From Chitinophagaceae bacterium (lineage in GTDB: Bacteria > Bacteroidota > Bacteroidia > Chitinophagales > Chitinophagaceae), in NCBI GenBank assembly GCA_017307755.1, contig JAFKGQ010000009.1, forward strand, positions 248,001-312,000: 64,000 nt of DNA. The letters are read 5' to 3'. Below, piece after piece: positions 17,179 through 25,485 of this stretch. Below the pieces are notes generated by a model, which was given only the letters and a program-made list of their open reading frames with translations, was not told the origin of the DNA and searched no databases. Each line of letters starts with the position of its first letter. Within the stretch, counting starts at the first letter, position 1. Position numbers and translations under genes: made by a program.

Positions 17179-19623
17179 CTAGAGTCTTGCTGCACGGATA
17201 ATGTCTGCGAATACGCCCGAGGCTGTCACTTCGGCGCCGGCGCCGGCGCCTTTGATCACCAGGGGTTGTTCGGTATAGCGGTCTGTATAGAACAGAACGA
17301 CATTGTCCTTACCGTACAAATGGTAAAGATCTTGTTTGGGGTCGATGTGCTGCAGACCCACGGAAGCGCGTCCCTGCTGAAAGCGGGCCACAAATTTCAG
17401 CTTTTTACCGGCTTTTGCGGCAGCATCGTAGAGTTGTTTGAAGTGCTGCTCTTCCTTCTCCATGGCCTTATAAAAGTCTTCCACGCTGCCTTTGAGACAG
17501 GATGAGGGAAGGAAGGTTTGATTTTCTATATCATCCATCTCTATCTTTTCACCGGCCTCTCTGGCCAGGATCATGATCTTGCGCATCACATCGGTGCCGC
17601 TGAGGTCCAGGCGGGGGTCGGGCTCGGTGTATCCTTCTTCCTGTGCCTGTCGTACCACATCCGTAAAGGGTTTTTCCCCGTTGTAATGGTTAAAGACGAA
17701 ATTGAGCGTACCGCTCAGGACGGCCTCGATACGACTGATCTTATCCCCGCTGCGCAGCAGGTCGTTGAGCGTGCCGATGACGGGGAGGCCGGCGCCTACG
17801 TTTGTTTCGAACAGGAAGAGGGCGTTGTATTCCCTGGCCAGGTCTTTTAGCCGTCTGTAGTAGCCGTAAGGGGAGGAGCAGGCTATTTTATTACAGGCCA
17901 CTACGGAGATGCTTTTTTGCAGGAGGCTATCGTAGCAGGCGGCCACATCCTGGTTGGCTGTGATGTCGGCGAAGACGGAATTGCGCAGGTTTCTGGACGT
18001 GACGCCCTCTACCCAGGCGGGCAGGTCCATGGGCTGGCCGGCTTCCAGCGCTTCTTTCCAATTGTCGAGGGGGATGCCATTGTCATCGAAGACCATTTTC
18101 CTACTGTTGGCCAGGCCGACGACCCTGACCTGGAGGCGTAGTTGTTCCCGGAGGTAGGTCTGTTGTTGTTGGAGCTGGTCGATCAGCCGCCGGCCTACGT
18201 TACCTGCGCCGGTGATAAAGAGGTTTACTTCCTTATAGGTGGTGGAAAAGAACTCTTCGTGGAGGACGTTGATGGCTTTTTTTACATCGGGCGCGGCGAT
18301 AACGGCGGAGATATTTCTTTCCGAAGACCCCTGGGCGATGGCCCGTACGTTGACGCCATTGCGTCCCAGCGCGCCAAACATTTTTCCACTGACCCCGGGA
18401 TGGCTTTTCATATGGTCGCCTACCAGGGCCACGATAGAGAGGTCTTTCTCAATGATGAGAGGGTCTACCTTTCCTGTTTCTATCTCGTGGCTGAAGGCGT
18501 TGTCTACGGCAGCCTTGGCGGCGGCTGTGCTGGCTTCGTCGATGCCCACGCAGATGGAGTGTTCAGAGGAACCCTGGGTAATGAGGATGACGTTGATCTT
18601 CTCATTGGAAAGCGCTTCGAAAAGACGTTTTGAGAAGCCGGGTATGCCGACCATGCCGCTGCCTTCCAGGCTGAGCAGGGTAATTTTCCCGATGCTGGAG
18701 ATGCCCCGGATGCTGCCTCCGTTGCGGGCGGATGCAAACTCTATTACGGTGCCTGCGTCGGTGGGTGAAAAAGTATTCTTTATCCATACGGGGATGCCTT
18801 TTGCCATTACAGGCTGGATAGTGGGAGGATAGATTACTTTGGCGCCGAAATGGGATAATTCCATAGCCTCCTGGTAAGAGATATGGGGGATGACCTTTAC
18901 GTTGGATACCAGGCGGGGGTCGGCTGTCATCATGCCGGATACGTCGGTCCAGATCTCTACCATACCTGCGTCTACAGCTGCCGCCAGGATGGCGGCTGTA
19001 TAATCGGAGCCGCCCCTTCCCAGGGTGGTGGTAATATTGTTGCTGTCGGAGGCGATAAAACCGGGCAATATAAAGAGATCGCCACTCGCCGTGTCGAAGA
19101 ATTCGCGGATCTTTTGATTGGTAAGAGAGAAGTCCACGGCTGCATAGCCGAAGTTGGAGTCTGTGCTGATCAACTGCCGGGAGTCTTTCCAGGTATTGGG
19201 CATGTCGAGGGCGTCGAACCTTGCGGCAATGATGAGCGAGGAAAGCAGTTCGCCGTAGCTGACGATCTTATCGCGGGTGCGGGCCGAGAGTTCGTTGAGG
19301 AGGAATACGCCGTTACAGATGTCCTCTATCTCGTTACATCTTGTTTTTACCAGGCTGAGGACGCTGCTTTGCCGGGTAAGAGGAAGGAGGTGTTTGACGG
19401 TTTCCAGATGGCGCTGCTCTATGCTGTACAATTTTTCTTTATAGGACTCGTCTCCCGCGGCGGCCGACAGACCGGCCTGGATCAGCATATCGGTGATCCC
19501 TCCCAGGGCGGAAACTACCAGGATCGTCCTGTCCTTTTTCATAGCATCCTGTACCAGTTGAACTACCTTGTTTATATTCTCTCCGCTGGCTACTGAAGTA
19601 CCTCCGAATTTTAAGACCTGCAT
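17179..19623 (-). CDS. thrA: Bifunctional aspartokinase / homoserine dehydrogenase
   Basis: The 814-residue protein is full length for the ThrA type. The aspartokinase half begins with MQVLKFGGTSVASGENI and has TTLGRGGSDYTAAILAAA near residue 210. Two ACT regions follow (ITLLSLEGSGMVGIPG and LSIVALVGDHMK). The homoserine dehydrogenase half shows the NAD(P) loop LFITGAGNVGRRLIDQL near residue 460 and catalytic segment VNLSGTDVMRKIMILARE-like LDLSGTDVMRK. It commits aspartate to Thr, Met and Ile. The ACT domains suggest feedback inhibition by threonine, added to the leader-peptide control upstream. Confidence 0.96.
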   Translation of the reverse strand: MQVLKFGGTSVASGENINKVVQLVQDAMKKDRTILVVSALGGITDMLIQAGLSAAAGDESYKEKLYSIEQRHLETVKHLLPLTRQSSVLSLVKTRCNEIEDICNGVFLLNELSARTRDKIVSYGELLSSLIIAARFDALDMPNTWKDSRQLISTDSNFGYAAVDFSLTNQKIREFFDTASGDLFILPGFIASDSNNITTTLGRGGSDYTAAILAAAVDAGMVEIWTDVSGMMTADPRLVSNVKVIPHISYQEAMELSHFGAKVIYPPTIQPVMAKGIPVWIKNTFSPTDAGTVIEFASARNGGSIRGISSIGKITLLSLEGSGMVGIPGFSKRLFEALSNEKINVILITQGSSEHSICVGIDEASTAAAKAAVDNAFSHEIETGKVDPLIIEKDLSIVALVGDHMKSHPGVSGKMFGALGRNGVNVRAIAQGSSERNISAVIAAPDVKKAINVLHEEFFSTTYKEVNLFITGAGNVGRRLIDQLQQQQTYLREQLRLQVRVVGLANSRKMVFDDNGIPLDNWKEALEAGQPMDLPAWVEGVTSRNLRNSVFADITANQDVAACYDSLLQKSISVVACNKIACSSPYGYYRRLKDLAREYNALFLFETNVGAGLPVIGTLNDLLRSGDKISRIEAVLSGTLNFVFNHYNGEKPFTDVVRQAQEEGYTEPDPRLDLSGTDVMRKIMILAREAGEKIEMDDIENQTFLPSSCLKGSVEDFYKAMEKEEQHFKQLYDAAAKAGKKLKFVARFQQGRASVGLQHIDPKQDLYHLYGKDNVVLFYTDRYTEQPLVIKGAGAGAEVTASGVFADIIRAARL

Positions 19624-19645
19624 ATAGTTGGGTTATGAAGTGAAA

Positions 19646-19677
19646 TGGATAAAAAATGACCTTTCTTAAGTTGAAAG
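19646..19677 (-). terminator. Weak terminator-like hairpin between thr leader and thrA
   Basis: On the transcript, CTTTC (19677-19673) pairs with GAAAG (19665-19661) around a 7-base loop, and CATTTTTTATCC follows. Five A-T-rich pairs make a weak terminator. It is the only T-run hairpin between the leader peptide and thrA, so it is the candidate attenuator, but the match is poor. Confidence 0.35.
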
Positions 19678-19713
19678 CCTGGTAAAGAGGCCCATGTTAT
19701 GATATGGAAATTG

Positions 19714-19732
19714 ACAACCCTTAACGGGTTGT
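19714..19732 (-). promoter_or_regulatory. Hairpin over the thr leader stop codon
   Basis: The last Thr codons read ACAACCC and are perfectly complementary to GGGTTGT just after the stop codon, which lies in the loop GTTAA. A ribosome stalled on the Thr codons would keep this stem open, as expected for an attenuation switch. Confidence 0.6.
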
Positions 19733-19825
19733 GGATGTTGTTGTGGAGGAGGTAATAATCGTAACTTGCGCAACAAGTGCGGTAGTTGTGTGAGAAGGGA
19801 TGATATGGAGTGTATTACCTAACAC
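19721..19825 (-). CDS. thrL: Threonine-operon leader peptide
   Basis: An in-frame reading from GTG (19823-19825) to TAA (19721-19723) gives 34 residues, 11 of them Thr and 4 Ile. The C-terminal half is VTIITSSTTTSTTR followed by stop, and HTTTA lies earlier. No ATG is in frame, so the start is GTG or another non-ATG codon. E. coli ThrL is likewise packed with Thr and Ile codons and stalls the ribosome when these are scarce. The ORF lies 97 bases upstream of thrA, just after double-hairpin copy C, and inside the predicted transcript. Coding for a regulatory peptide is the best explanation; the exact start is less sure. Confidence 0.75.
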   Translation of the reverse strand: MLGNTLHIIPSHTTTALVAQVTIITSSTTTSTTR

Positions 19826-19830
19826 GAATC

Positions 19831-19868
19831 TAATGATGGCCCTTCGGGCAGCAGACCTGTGGTCTGCT
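19831..19868 (-). repeat. Double-hairpin element, copy C, at 5' end of thr transcript
   Basis: In the transcript, AGCAGACC-ACA-GGTCTGCT (19868-19850) is followed by GCCC-GAA-GGGC (19849-19839) and CATCATTAG. The predicted transcription start is at about 19867, so the mRNA would begin with this structure. The leader-peptide start codon follows 5 bases after ATTAG. Confidence 0.7.
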
Positions 19869-19872
19869 TTTG

Positions 19873-19903
19873 TAAAGATAAGAGGTGTTGTTGGAAAAAC
19901 AAT
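19873..19903 (-). promoter_or_regulatory. Threonine operon promoter
   Basis: On the minus strand ATTG (19903-19900), 19 bases, then TATCTTTA (19880-19873) fit the Bacteroidota promoter with one deviation in each box. The spacing equals that of the rpoB, ilv and 55455 promoters. It places the start of transcription at the double hairpin. Confidence 0.68.
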
Positions 19904-20009
19904 AAATCAACCCCTTTTTTGATGAAAATAAAGTAATTTCGGCACTTGATCTAATTTATTGCTGCCAAATGTCTAACTTCTTTGAACATTATTTAAACGG
20001 CTTATTTAT

Positions 20010-22592
20010 ATGAGTATTCAGTCTTCTCAGGGATTGCAGCAATTCAAGAACCTGGTAGGGATCAAGTTCCAGTTGTATAACAGTCTCTTTACTTCTCTTC
20101 CTTTTCACCGTATAGAGAAGACGGGTATATTGTTGTCATTGCTGTTGACTATTTGTGAGGATGGCTATAAAAAGAAGCAGAGCCCTGAGGAGATCATGGA
20201 GGATTTTTTCCGTAAGCATACGGCATTTACGAGTGAGCGGGAGAAGGCGGATATCCTTTTCCGTTTTATACAGTATGTGGAGCGTCAGATCGTGCTTTTT
20301 GATGCATTAGAGGATGCGGCTTTTCGTCATGTCAACGACATGGGTGGTGCGGGTACATTGAAGCATCTTATCTCGGAGGTGCTGCAGACGGGGAAGGAGG
20401 AAGAACTGACGGACAAGCTGAAAGATTATTCGGTCAGGATGGTGTTGACGGCGCATCCGACGCAGTTCTACCCGGGGCCTGTGCTGGGGATCATCAATGA
20501 CCTGTCTAGGGCCGTTATAGAGAACAATGCCGCGGAGATCAATCTTTACTTACAGCAGCTGGGCAAGACGCCTTTTTTGAAAAAGCAGCGGCCTACGCCA
20601 TATGATGAGGCCATTAGCCTTGTCTGGTACCTGGAGAATGTGTTCTATCATGCCTGTGGAAGGGTGATCGCCATGCTGCAGGACCAGTTCCCGCACGCTA
20701 TTGACAAACATAATGCGGTGATCAAGATGGGGTTCTGGCCGGGCGGGGACCGGGATGGCAACCCGTTTGTAAAGGCGGATACAACCCTTAAGGTAGCGGA
20801 GTCTTTGCGTGGGGCCATTATCAAGTGTTATTATCTGGATGTGCGGAGGTTGAAGCGCCGGCTGACCTTTAAGGGGGTGGATACCATCATTGCGGAGCTG
20901 GAGCAGAAACTCTATAATAACATTTTTATCCCGGAGCTCATCGGCACGGAGCTGCACAAGCAGGAGATACTGGACCCCTTGATCCAGATAAGGGAGATCA
21001 TCATTTACCAGCACAACAGCCTGTTTGTACACCTGGTGGATAACCTGATTGCCAAGGTGAGGATCTTTGGGCTTCATTTTGCCACATTGGATATACGACA
21101 GGATAGTACGGTACATGGGAAGGTGCTGGAAGCGGTGGCTGCCAGGGAAAAGCTTGTCCCGGAGGATTATGCTGAGTTATCTGATAAGGAAAAAATGGAA
21201 GTCCTTACGGGGCTGTCCGGTGTTGCCCGGCCGGAGCTTTATGAAGATGACCTGGTGAAGGACACGCTGGAAACTATTACCGCCATCAGGACCATACAGC
21301 AGTATAATGGAGAAGAAGGCTGCAACCGGTACATCATCAGCCAGTGTAACAGCGCCCTGAATGTGCTGGAAGTATTCGGACTTTTTCTTATCAATGGATG
21401 GAAGAAGGACAAGCTGCCTGTGGACATTGTTCCATTGTTCGAGACGGTGGACGATCTGCAGCACGCTGCGGATGTGATGAGACAGTTATATGAGCATTCT
21501 GCATATTACAAACATCTTCAGGGAAGGGGGCGTACGCAGACCATCATGCTGGGTTTTTCGGATGGGACGAAGGATGGCGGGTACCTGATGGCCAACTGGA
21601 GTATTTATAAAGCCAAGGAGGAGCTGACGAGCATTTCCAAAGAGTTTAATATCGACGTGGTATTCTTTGATGGCCGGGGAGGTCCCCCTGCGAGGGGTGG
21701 CGGCAAGACCCATAAATTCTATGCCTCGATGGGGAAGAATATTGCCAATAAGCAGATACAGCTGACCATACAGGGACAGACCGTCAGCAGCAATTTTGGG
21801 ACGATAGACACGGCACAATATAATATCGAGCAACTGCTGCATGCGGGTGTCTCCAATGACCTGTTCTCATCCAAAGAGGAAACCTTAGAGGCCGGGGAGG
21901 AGGAACTGTTGCAGGAGCTTTCGGTGGAAAGCTATAAAGCCTATAAAACGTTGAAGGAGCATCCTCATTTTCTTCAATACCTGAATGAGGTGAGCCCGCT
22001 GCGGTTTTACAGCGAAACGAATATCGCCAGTCGTCCTTCCAAGCGGAAAAGCTCGGCCAGGCTGGAGTTGAAAGACCTGCGGGCCATCCCGTATGTCAGC
22101 AGCTGGAGTCAGCTGAAGCAGAATGTCCCGGGCTATTATGGGGTGGGGAAGGCTTTGCAGACCCTGGACAAAAAAGGAAGATGGAAAGAGGTGAAGCATC
22201 TGTATGAGAATTCTCCTTTCTTTAAGACTTTGCTGGACAACTGTGAAATGGCTATGAAGAAATGTTATTTTCCGTTGACGGAGCATTATTCCCGTCATCC
22301 TGTGTATGCGGAGATATGGGCCATGATCTATGAAGAATTCGAGCTTACGCAGAAATATATCTTTTCGCTTTCGGGCAAGAACGAGCTGATGGCCGACTAC
22401 CCGGTGGAACAGCTGTCCATCCAGATGCGGGAAAGGATCGTATTACCACTCAGCACTATTCAGCAATATGCCCTCACGAAGTTCCAGAACCTGGAGAAGA
22501 GCGGGGACAACAAGCAGATGAAAGAGGTGTATGAGAAGCTGATCATCCGCAGCTCGTTCGGGATCATCAATGCAGCGAGAAACTCGGCTTAG
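20010..22592 (+). CDS. ppc: Phosphoenolpyruvate carboxylase
   Basis: The 860-residue protein carboxylates PEP to oxaloacetate. The catalytic His is in RMVLTAHPTQFYPGP near residue 150, the glycine-rich loop in FFDGRGGPPARGGGKTH near residue 555, and GFSDGTKDGGYLMANW near 515 fits the substrate site. The loop differs from the common FHGRGGTVGRGG, and the C-terminus reads RNSA rather than the usual RNTG, so this is a divergent branch. It is divergent from the thr operon, whose aspartate precursor comes from oxaloacetate, which suggests a shared metabolic purpose. Confidence 0.93.
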   Translation: MSIQSSQGLQQFKNLVGIKFQLYNSLFTSLPFHRIEKTGILLSLLLTICEDGYKKKQSPEEIMEDFFRKHTAFTSEREKADILFRFIQYVERQIVLFDALEDAAFRHVNDMGGAGTLKHLISEVLQTGKEEELTDKLKDYSVRMVLTAHPTQFYPGPVLGIINDLSRAVIENNAAEINLYLQQLGKTPFLKKQRPTPYDEAISLVWYLENVFYHACGRVIAMLQDQFPHAIDKHNAVIKMGFWPGGDRDGNPFVKADTTLKVAESLRGAIIKCYYLDVRRLKRRLTFKGVDTIIAELEQKLYNNIFIPELIGTELHKQEILDPLIQIREIIIYQHNSLFVHLVDNLIAKVRIFGLHFATLDIRQDSTVHGKVLEAVAAREKLVPEDYAELSDKEKMEVLTGLSGVARPELYEDDLVKDTLETITAIRTIQQYNGEEGCNRYIISQCNSALNVLEVFGLFLINGWKKDKLPVDIVPLFETVDDLQHAADVMRQLYEHSAYYKHLQGRGRTQTIMLGFSDGTKDGGYLMANWSIYKAKEELTSISKEFNIDVVFFDGRGGPPARGGGKTHKFYASMGKNIANKQIQLTIQGQTVSSNFGTIDTAQYNIEQLLHAGVSNDLFSSKEETLEAGEEELLQELSVESYKAYKTLKEHPHFLQYLNEVSPLRFYSETNIASRPSKRKSSARLELKDLRAIPYVSSWSQLKQNVPGYYGVGKALQTLDKKGRWKEVKHLYENSPFFKTLLDNCEMAMKKCYFPLTEHYSRHPVYAEIWAMIYEEFELTQKYIFSLSGKNELMADYPVEQLSIQMRERIVLPLSTIQQYALTKFQNLEKSGDNKQMKEVYEKLIIRSSFGIINAARNSA

Positions 22593-22622
22593 AGTTTAAA
22601 TTATTGATTATCAAATATATAT

Positions 22623-22740
22623 GATTTATGTATGTCGTAAAGATTAGGTGGGATAGGAAGAGTTTATGGTATGTGTGAAAGTTTGGGTAGATTTGAGGAA
22701 AGTTTACGGTATATATGAAAGTGTTGAATAGGTTGACTTA
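22623..22740 (+). repeat. Three imperfect tandem repeats of about 40 bases
   Basis: Copies begin near 22623, 22661 and 22701. The second and third align as AGTTTATGGTATGTGTGAAAG and AGTTTACGGTATATATGAAAG, with a 40-base period; the first is more diverged. The third copy supplies the start codon of the ATPase gene at 22715, so the array forms its whole leader. Confidence 0.65.
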
Positions 22741-23920
22741 TGTAAGCCGGGTCAAGCCTTTTATCAATAAGCAGGTGATAAAAGTGCTTACTGGCCAACG
22801 GAGGGTAGGGAAGAGCTATATCCTTTTGCAGCTGATGGAGCATATTCGCGCCAGCGATACCAATGCCCACATCCTTTATATGAATATGGAGTTGGAAGAG
22901 TATGTGGGTATAAAAACTCACCTTGACTTAAACCATTACCTAAAAGATAAATTCATCAAAGGAAAAAGCAATTATCTTTTTATAGACGAGGTACAGGAAG
23001 TGGAAGGTTTTGAGCGATCCTTGCGCAGCCTGTTGGCAAAGAATGCCTGCGATATTTATTGTACAGGCAGCAATGCCCGTATGTTATCAGGAGAACTGGC
23101 AACACAATTATCCGGGAGATATGTAAGCATACATGTGCATAGTCTCAGTTACCGAGAATTTCTGGAGTTTCATCAGTTAGAAAATGTGTTTGAATCATTG
23201 ATGCGTTATTTGAAGTATGGCGGTATGCCTTTCCTGCTCAATATAGGGTTAGCGGAAGATCTGCCATTCGAATACCTGAGAAATGTTTATGCTTCTATTC
23301 TCTTAAAAGATGTGGTAGCGAGGGAGAATATACGGCATGTAGCTTTTTTGGAAAATCTGGTGTTGTATCTTGCTGACAATGTTGGAAGCCTGTTTTCGGC
23401 TAATAATATCAGTAAGTATCTTAAATCTCAAAGGGTGGATATATCGCCTCAATTGACGCTGACGTATCTGAAGGCGCTGTGCAATTCCTTTTTTGTATAT
23501 AAGGTGGAGCGAGCGGAAGTGGGAGGTTTGAAAATTTTTGAAATAGGTGAAAAATATTATTTTGAGGATCTGGGGCTGCGTAATACGATCACAGGCTATC
23601 ATCAGCGAACGGATATACATAAATTGCTGGAAAATGCAATTTATCTGCACCTGGTGCAGCAGGATTATAAGGTATATGTAGGTAAACTCGGCGACAAAGA
23701 AATCGATTTCACGGCGGAACGGGATGGCGCCAGGATATACGTGCAGACTTGCCTAACCCTGTATGATCCCGAAACGGCTCGACGAGAGTTCGGCAATCTG
23801 TTAGAGATAAAAGATAATTATCCCAAATATGTGGTGACTTTAAACGATTCGCTTGTTGGCGAAAACGAAAGCGGTATTCTTCATAAGAACCTCATTGATT
23901 TTCTTAGTATCGCCATTTAG
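22715..23920 (+). CDS. AAA ATPase with DUF4143 domain
   Basis: The 401-residue protein has the Walker A motif TGQRRVGKSYILLQL near residue 26 and Walker B YLFIDEVQEVEGFERSL near residue 85. An arginine/sensor region TGSNARMLSGELATQLSGRY follows, and the C-terminal DUF4143 part ends with a restriction-like segment DKEIDFTAERDGARIYVQ. Such ATPases are common and often horizontally acquired in Bacteroidota, but their role is not established. It stands alone behind tandem repeats. Its stop overlaps by 4 bases the end of the convergent unknown gene. Confidence 0.88.
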   Translation: MKVLNRLTYVSRVKPFINKQVIKVLTGQRRVGKSYILLQLMEHIRASDTNAHILYMNMELEEYVGIKTHLDLNHYLKDKFIKGKSNYLFIDEVQEVEGFERSLRSLLAKNACDIYCTGSNARMLSGELATQLSGRYVSIHVHSLSYREFLEFHQLENVFESLMRYLKYGGMPFLLNIGLAEDLPFEYLRNVYASILLKDVVARENIRHVAFLENLVLYLADNVGSLFSANNISKYLKSQRVDISPQLTLTYLKALCNSFFVYKVERAEVGGLKIFEIGEKYYFEDLGLRNTITGYHQRTDIHKLLENAIYLHLVQQDYKVYVGKLGDKEIDFTAERDGARIYVQTCLTLYDPETARREFGNLLEIKDNYPKYVVTLNDSLVGENESGILHKNLIDFLSIAI

Positions 23921-24300
23921 TCTTTTGAGCTTAGCACCTGTTGTATATACAGAGCGTAGAGTTCTGAAGGCATAAAGGACTGCACCATTCTCCACTCTAC
24001 GATATTGCAGAGCAATCTCATCGAGGAGAAAGCGAAGACAAAGATGTTCTCCACTGCGTTCTTCACCAGGGCATTGCCCTTGCCGTATATTTTTTCTACC
24101 AGCGACATACATTTTTTTACTTCCCCGAAATTATGTTCCAGCGCCATGCGCTTGGTGTAGTCGGTCAGCACCTGTATCGAATCATAAACATGCTGCTGTC
24201 TGACCAGTTCATTCTTTAACTGGGGCAGGGTACCTGTTATATAGGTGGGTACTTCAAATTCGCTGATCATATACTTTGGTATTTGTATGCTAATGGCCAA
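23917..24300 (-). CDS. Hypothetical helical protein
   Basis: This 127-residue ORF has no recognised family. It appears all-helical, with a middle segment LKNELVRQQHVYDSIQVLTDY and the block KCMSLVEKIYGKGNALVKNAVEN, which read like a small cytosolic protein with conserved-looking charge pattern. It lacks signal peptide and membrane segments. It converges with the DUF4143 ATPase and overlaps it by 4 bases. The codon pattern and lack of a stronger frame support it as a gene, but function cannot be stated. Confidence 0.6.
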   Translation of the reverse strand: MAISIQIPKYMISEFEVPTYITGTLPQLKNELVRQQHVYDSIQVLTDYTKRMALEHNFGEVKKCMSLVEKIYGKGNALVKNAVENIFVFAFSSMRLLCNIVEWRMVQSFMPSELYALYIQQVLSSKD

Positions 24301-24517
24301 AAGGAGTGCCCATTTAGTGAGATAGTTGTGCAGATGTCAGATAGAGAAGAGGTTATGATGAATTGTCCATGGATCGCGTGCCGGGCTGAGCACACCGGAA
24401 TGGAAAAACCTTTTCAAAAAGGCAGGGTGGCCTGAGTATCTCTTAATTCATTTACAATGACTTGTGAGTCAGGAATGGGGTTTGGTCCAGGGATATGAAC
24501 CATAAAAAAATTATAAA

Positions 24518-25117
24518 ATGGAAGAAGAACCGGATTTGGTCATCAGAGTAGCTGTAAAAAGCGATATAAAATATGTATACCCAATTCTCCAGGAGATGGA
24601 GCGTTCTGCGAAGGAGAGGGGGACGGGTATTGCCCGGAGAAAACCTCAGCTGTTGTGTAAGAAAATGTATGAAGGTAAGGCGGTGATCGCCCTGACCCAT
24701 GAAGGGGAGTGGGTGGGCTTTTCCTATATTGAATCATGGAGTAATGGAGCGTTTGTTTCCAACAGCGGTATGATCGTACATCCCCGCTATCGCGGGATGC
24801 ATGTTGCGAGCCGGATAAAGGAGATGACCTTTGAACTTTCCCGGGGTCTGTATCCCCGGGCGAATATTTTCAGCATTACTACCGGTGCGGCTGTGCTTTC
24901 GATGAACCATCATTTGGGGTTCAGGCCTGTGACGTATGCAGAGATCACAAAAGATCCTGCGTTCTGGGATCAGTGCAAGGCCTGTGTCAATCACGATATC
25001 CTTGAGTCCAGGGGGCGGAAAATTTGTTTGTGTACGGCTATGATGTATGAACCGGCACGATGTATGAATGAGGGAAAAAATTTTCAATTTGAAAAAGTGG
25101 ATACGGTCTTGTTATAA
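24518..25117 (+). CDS. GNAT N-acetyltransferase resembling Bacteroidota ArgA-type enzymes
   Basis: The 199-residue protein has the GNAT fold with the acetyl-CoA region GMIVHPRYRGMHVASRIK near residue 85. The blocks KERGTGIARRKPQ, VGFSYIESWSNGAFVSNSG, HHLGFRPVTYAEIT and FWDQCKACVNHDIL match my memory of the GNAT that precedes argG in Bacteroidota arginine operons, thought to acetylate glutamate. Here no arg gene is adjacent, so it may be a second copy or a relative with another substrate. It lies just upstream of the nitrogen-related porin and regulator block. Assignment to GNAT is firm; the arginine link is moderate. Confidence 0.75.
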   Translation: MEEEPDLVIRVAVKSDIKYVYPILQEMERSAKERGTGIARRKPQLLCKKMYEGKAVIALTHEGEWVGFSYIESWSNGAFVSNSGMIVHPRYRGMHVASRIKEMTFELSRGLYPRANIFSITTGAAVLSMNHHLGFRPVTYAEITKDPAFWDQCKACVNHDILESRGRKICLCTAMMYEPARCMNEGKNFQFEKVDTVLL

Positions 25118-25485
25118 TATAAAAAAAATGGGCAGATTTTGCTGAATTACCCTCCATTGTGACCGCCTTTTGAAAAAAATCTGATTAACTAGGCATTAAC
25201 AAGTGGGGAGCTTGACCTAAAAGATGATTTTTCAGCTAGTTGCCTTTCAAATATTTCACTTTTTGCAATTTTTACTTTGAAAAGAAATTTTCAAAACGAG
25301 AATGCATACCGGTTTACTCCTGACTGTTGAAGAAGATGATTATGAACGTATGAAACCCGCTGTGGTATTGGGTTTCTTTCGGGTTTTTCTTTTTATCTGC
25401 CTATGTCTGGCCTGTAATTAGTCAATTGTAACACTGATGGCGGATGTTCCCGCTGCGTTATTTTTTATTTATTTAAAATCAGACT
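25118..25485 (+). other. Intergenic region with possible 39-residue ORF
   Basis: This 368-base stretch holds one small ORF at 25302-25421 and AAACCC/GGGTTT repeats at about 25350-25392 that can form alternative hairpins followed by TTTTTCTTTTT. No convincing promoter with both boxes was seen. The repeat arrangement could be a weak terminator or a regulatory leader of the following porin gene. Confidence 0.4.
25302..25421 (+). CDS. Possible 39-residue small protein
   Basis: ATG 25302 to TAG 25419-25421 gives 39 residues: an acidic head (TVEEDDYERMKP) and a hydrophobic, Cys-containing tail (VFLFICLCLACN). A second ATG at residue 17 would give a 23-residue form. The tail could span a membrane. 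It overlaps the AAACCC/GGGTTT hairpin region, so it may be a leader rather than a protein gene. Evidence is only the open frame and its composition. Confidence 0.3.
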   Translation: MHTGLLLTVEEDDYERMKPAVVLGFFRVFLFICLCLACN

